10,945 bases of DNA from Burkholderiales bacterium (GTDB lineage: Bacteria > Pseudomonadota > Gammaproteobacteria > Burkholderiales > SG8-39). The DNA is taken from contig JAQSVY010000019.1 in assembly GCA_029266935.1 (NCBI GenBank), positions 1 through 10,945 of the forward strand. Reading direction: 5' to 3'. Shown here piece by piece: positions 7,025 through 10,945 of this stretch (position 1 is the stretch's first letter; each line of letters starts with the position of its first letter). A program made the translations under genes and the position numbers. The notes below the pieces were generated by a model. The model searched no databases, was not told the DNA's origin, and saw nothing but the letters and a program-made list of their open reading frames with translations.

Positions 7025-7052
7025 TAGCTGGGCAGCGCGAAGGGCCGAGCTA
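7025..7052. terminator. Weak hairpin between convergent phoR and uvrD (possible bidirectional terminator)
   Basis: TAGCTGGGC (7025-7033) can pair with GCCGAGCTA (7044-7052) around a 10-nt loop, giving eight pairs and one G-G mismatch. It lies in the 39-nt gap and runs into the uvrD stop codon. No T-run follows on either strand, so intrinsic termination is doubtful. Confidence 0.25.
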
Positions 7053-9194
7053 AGCCGCCTGCAGCTTGGCCACCGCCACCGCGAGCCACTTCACGCCCTG
7101 ACTGCCGAAGTTGACCTGCACGCGCGCGTCGGTGCCCTGCCCCTCGGCATCGACGATGACGCCGCTGCCGAACTTCGGGTGCACCACGTTCTGGCCGATG
7201 CGGAAGCCGCCGACTTCGCGGCTCACCGCCTTCTTCAAGGGGAAAGGCTGATTCGATCTTGAAAAGTCGGGGGCGAAGGCCTTCTGGCGCGAAAAGCGTG
7301 GCGTCAGCCACTTCATCAGCTGCTGCGGCACCTCCTCGAGGAAGCGCGACGCGACGTTGTAGCGCGTCTGGCCGTGCAGCATGCGCGTCTGCGCGTGTGA
7401 GAGGTACAGGCGGTTGCGCGCGCGGGTGATGGCGACGTAGGCGAGGCGGCGCTCCTCCTCGAGGCCATCGCGCTCCATCGCGCTCTGCTCGTGCGGGAAG
7501 AGGCCCTCTTCGAGCCCGGAGAGGAACACCACGTCGAACTCGAGCCCCTTGGCCGAGTGTACCGTCATCATCTGCAGCGCGTCCTGGCCCTCGCCCGCCT
7601 GGTGCTCGCCGGCCTCGAGTGCGGCGTGGGTGAGGAAGGCGGTGAGCGGGTCGGCGGCCTCGCCGGACTCGACCTCGCGGTCCTCCTCGGAGAAAGTGGC
7701 GGCGGCGTTCACCAGCTCCTCCAGGTTCTGGATGCGGTCGGCGCCCTCGCGCTCGGTCTTGTAATGCTCGATGAGGCCGCTTTTCTGGATCACGATCTCG
7801 ACGATCTCGTGCAGCGGCAGGCCCTGCGTCTCGGTCTTCAGCCCCTCGATGAGATTCTTGAAGATGGACGCTTTTCCTTCAGAAACCTTGAGCAGGGGAA
7901 CGCGGGCCTGCTTCGCCGCGTCCTGGAGCTGCTCGAGGGTGCGCGCGCCGATGCCGCGCGGCGGGAAGTTCGCCACGCGCAGAAAGGCGCTGTCGTCGTC
8001 CGGCAGGGCGACCAGGCGCAAGTAGGCGAGCGCATGCTTGATCTCCGCGCGCTCGAAGAAGCGCAGGCCCCCGTAGACGCGGTAGGGCACGCCTTGCGAA
8101 AAGAGCGCGTGCTCGAGCACCCGGGACTGGGCGTTGGAGCGGTAGAGCACCGCCATCTGCGAGCGTCGCGTGCCTTCACGCGCGAGCGCCTGCACCTCCT
8201 CGACGACCCAGCGTGCCTCATCCGCGTCGGACTCGCCTTCGAAGACGCGGATCGGCTCGCCGGCGCCGGCGGCGGTCCACAGGTTTTTCCCGAGGCGCTT
8301 GCGGTTGTTGGCGATAAGGGCGTTCGCCGCATCGAGGATGTTGCCGTGCGACCGGTAGTTCTGCTCGAGGCGGATCACGTGCCGGACGCGGAACTCGCGC
8401 TCGAAGTCCGACATGTTGCCGACATGCGCACCGCGGAAGGTGTAGATCGACTGGTCGTCGTCTCCCACGCAGAACAAGGATGTCTGCGGAGAGACAAGCA
8501 GCTTCAGCCAGCGGTACTGAAGCCGGTTGGTGTCCTGGAACTCGTCGACCAGCACATGGCGGAAGCGCTGCGAGTAATGCGCTCGCAGAATTTCATGATT
8601 TTTCAATAGTTCAAAACTGCGGAGGAGCAGCTCCGGGAAATCCACCACGCCCTCGCGCTGGCACTGCTCGTCGTAGGCAGCGTAGAGCTCGGTGAGGCGC
8701 CGGGTGTTCTCGTCTCCCGCGGGCACGTCGCGCGCGCGCACGCCTTCTTCCTTCTGCGCGTTGACGAAATACTGCAGATCGCGCGGCGCGATGCGGTCCT
8801 CGTCGACGCCGAGCGCCTTGCACAGGCGCTTCAAGGCCGCGAGCTGGTCCTGCGAGTCGAGGATCTGGAACGACTGCGGCAGGCCCGCGTCGCGATGGTG
8901 GACGCGCAGCATCCGGTTGCACAAGCCGTGGAAGGTGCCGATCCACATGCCGCGCGGGTTGAGCGGCAGCATGGCGGTGATGCGCGTGAGCATCTCGCGC
9001 GCCGCCTTGTTGGTAAACGTCACCGCGAGGAGCTGCGCCGGCGAGACGCGTCCGCCCTTCACCAGCCAGGCGATGCGCGTGGTCAGCACGCGGGTCTTGC
9101 CGCTGCCCGCGCCGGCGAGGATCAGCGCATGCTCGTCGGGCAGGGTGACTGCGGCAAGCTGCTCGGGGTTGAGAAGTTCGAGGTGAAGCGACAA
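7050..9194 (-). CDS. uvrD: DNA helicase II UvrD (SF1A 3'-5' helicase)
   Basis: ATP-driven 3'-5' helicase that removes the incised strand in nucleotide excision repair and unwinds DNA in methyl-directed mismatch repair. The 714-residue product has the SF1A motifs in order: AGAGSGKT (27-34), TFTNKAA (59-65), GTFHG (86-90), VDEFQDT (216-222), GDDDQSIYTFRGA (244-256), LEQNYRS (276-282), YRSNAQSR (351-358), TVHSAKGLEF (544-553) and AYVAITRAR (585-593). The C-terminal part has GQNVVHPKFGSG (667-678) and VKWLAVAVAKL (701-711), the Tudor-like RNA-polymerase-contacting domain of UvrD; this and QILDSQDQL argue for UvrD over Rep or PcrA. Length is near E. coli (720). The start is TTG at 9194-9192, the only candidate before the conserved LLNPEQLAAV. 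It has no well-spaced Shine-Dalgarno. Confidence 0.95.
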   Translation of the reverse strand: MSLHLELLNPEQLAAVTLPDEHALILAGAGSGKTRVLTTRIAWLVKGGRVSPAQLLAVTFTNKAAREMLTRITAMLPLNPRGMWIGTFHGLCNRMLRVHHRDAGLPQSFQILDSQDQLAALKRLCKALGVDEDRIAPRDLQYFVNAQKEEGVRARDVPAGDENTRRLTELYAAYDEQCQREGVVDFPELLLRSFELLKNHEILRAHYSQRFRHVLVDEFQDTNRLQYRWLKLLVSPQTSLFCVGDDDQSIYTFRGAHVGNMSDFEREFRVRHVIRLEQNYRSHGNILDAANALIANNRKRLGKNLWTAAGAGEPIRVFEGESDADEARWVVEEVQALAREGTRRSQMAVLYRSNAQSRVLEHALFSQGVPYRVYGGLRFFERAEIKHALAYLRLVALPDDDSAFLRVANFPPRGIGARTLEQLQDAAKQARVPLLKVSEGKASIFKNLIEGLKTETQGLPLHEIVEIVIQKSGLIEHYKTEREGADRIQNLEELVNAAATFSEEDREVESGEAADPLTAFLTHAALEAGEHQAGEGQDALQMMTVHSAKGLEFDVVFLSGLEEGLFPHEQSAMERDGLEEERRLAYVAITRARNRLYLSHAQTRMLHGQTRYNVASRFLEEVPQQLMKWLTPRFSRQKAFAPDFSRSNQPFPLKKAVSREVGGFRIGQNVVHPKFGSGVIVDAEGQGTDARVQVNFGSQGVKWLAVAVAKLQAA

Positions 9195-9200
9195 GCCGCG

Positions 9201-9206
9201 ATTTTA
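9201..9206 (-). promoter_or_regulatory. -10-like element upstream of uvrD
   Basis: TAAAAT on the minus strand matches TATAAT at 5 of 6 positions and ends 6 nt before the TTG start of uvrD. No convincing -35 is seen 16-18 nt upstream. If used, transcription would begin at or next to the start codon. Confidence 0.35.
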
Positions 9207-9239
9207 CTTCCAGTTACCCGCGGGACCTCGGCCGCGTAG

Positions 9240-10945
<1,706 letters not shown>

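Noticed and set aside
9217..9224. Palindrome CCCGCGGG between uvrD and leuS
   Set aside because: Eight-base GC palindromes are common in DNA this GC-rich; there are no flanking symmetric bases and no second copy.

Overview
The window is GC-rich chromosomal DNA from a proteobacterium, most likely a betaproteobacterium. This is inferred from the protein sequences (threonine dehydratase, PstS, LeuS), the GC-ending codons and the gene set; no search was run. It is dense housekeeping and phosphate-regulon DNA. I see no mobile element, CRISPR array, RNA gene or foreign-looking segment.

Layout. At 1-190 the minus strand carries the 5' end of ilvA, cut by the window edge. A small YqaA-family membrane protein (208-594, +) diverges from it and ends base-to-base against pstS (595-1584, -). 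A 123-bp control region (1585-1707) separates pstS from a divergent, tightly packed plus-strand operon, pstC-pstA-pstB-phoU-phoB-phoR (1708-7010). phoR converges on uvrD (7050-9194, -). uvrD is divergent from leuS (9288 to the window end, +), which is cut after about 552 codons. No stretch over 300 bases lacks a gene.

How the genes work together. PstS captures phosphate in the periplasm, PstC and PstA form the channel, and PstB supplies the ATPase. PhoU links transporter state to the PhoR kinase, and PhoR phosphorylates PhoB. The 1585-1707 region holds two oppositely facing Pho-box-like sites. Each has the form 7-GAAA-7 and lies exactly 10 nt upstream of a -10-like hexamer, one serving pstS and one serving pstC. 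Phospho-PhoB would therefore switch on both arms, including its own gene. The unusual parts are the inversion of pstS relative to the rest of the operon and this shared two-way promoter.

The remaining genes are ordinary: amino-acid biosynthesis (ilvA), DNA repair (uvrD) and tRNA charging (leuS). Several starts are non-standard: TTG for ilvA, phoR and uvrD. Promoter-like motifs lie very close to the starts of pstC, uvrD and leuS, suggesting short-leader or leaderless mRNAs. I did not find a previously undescribed system here.
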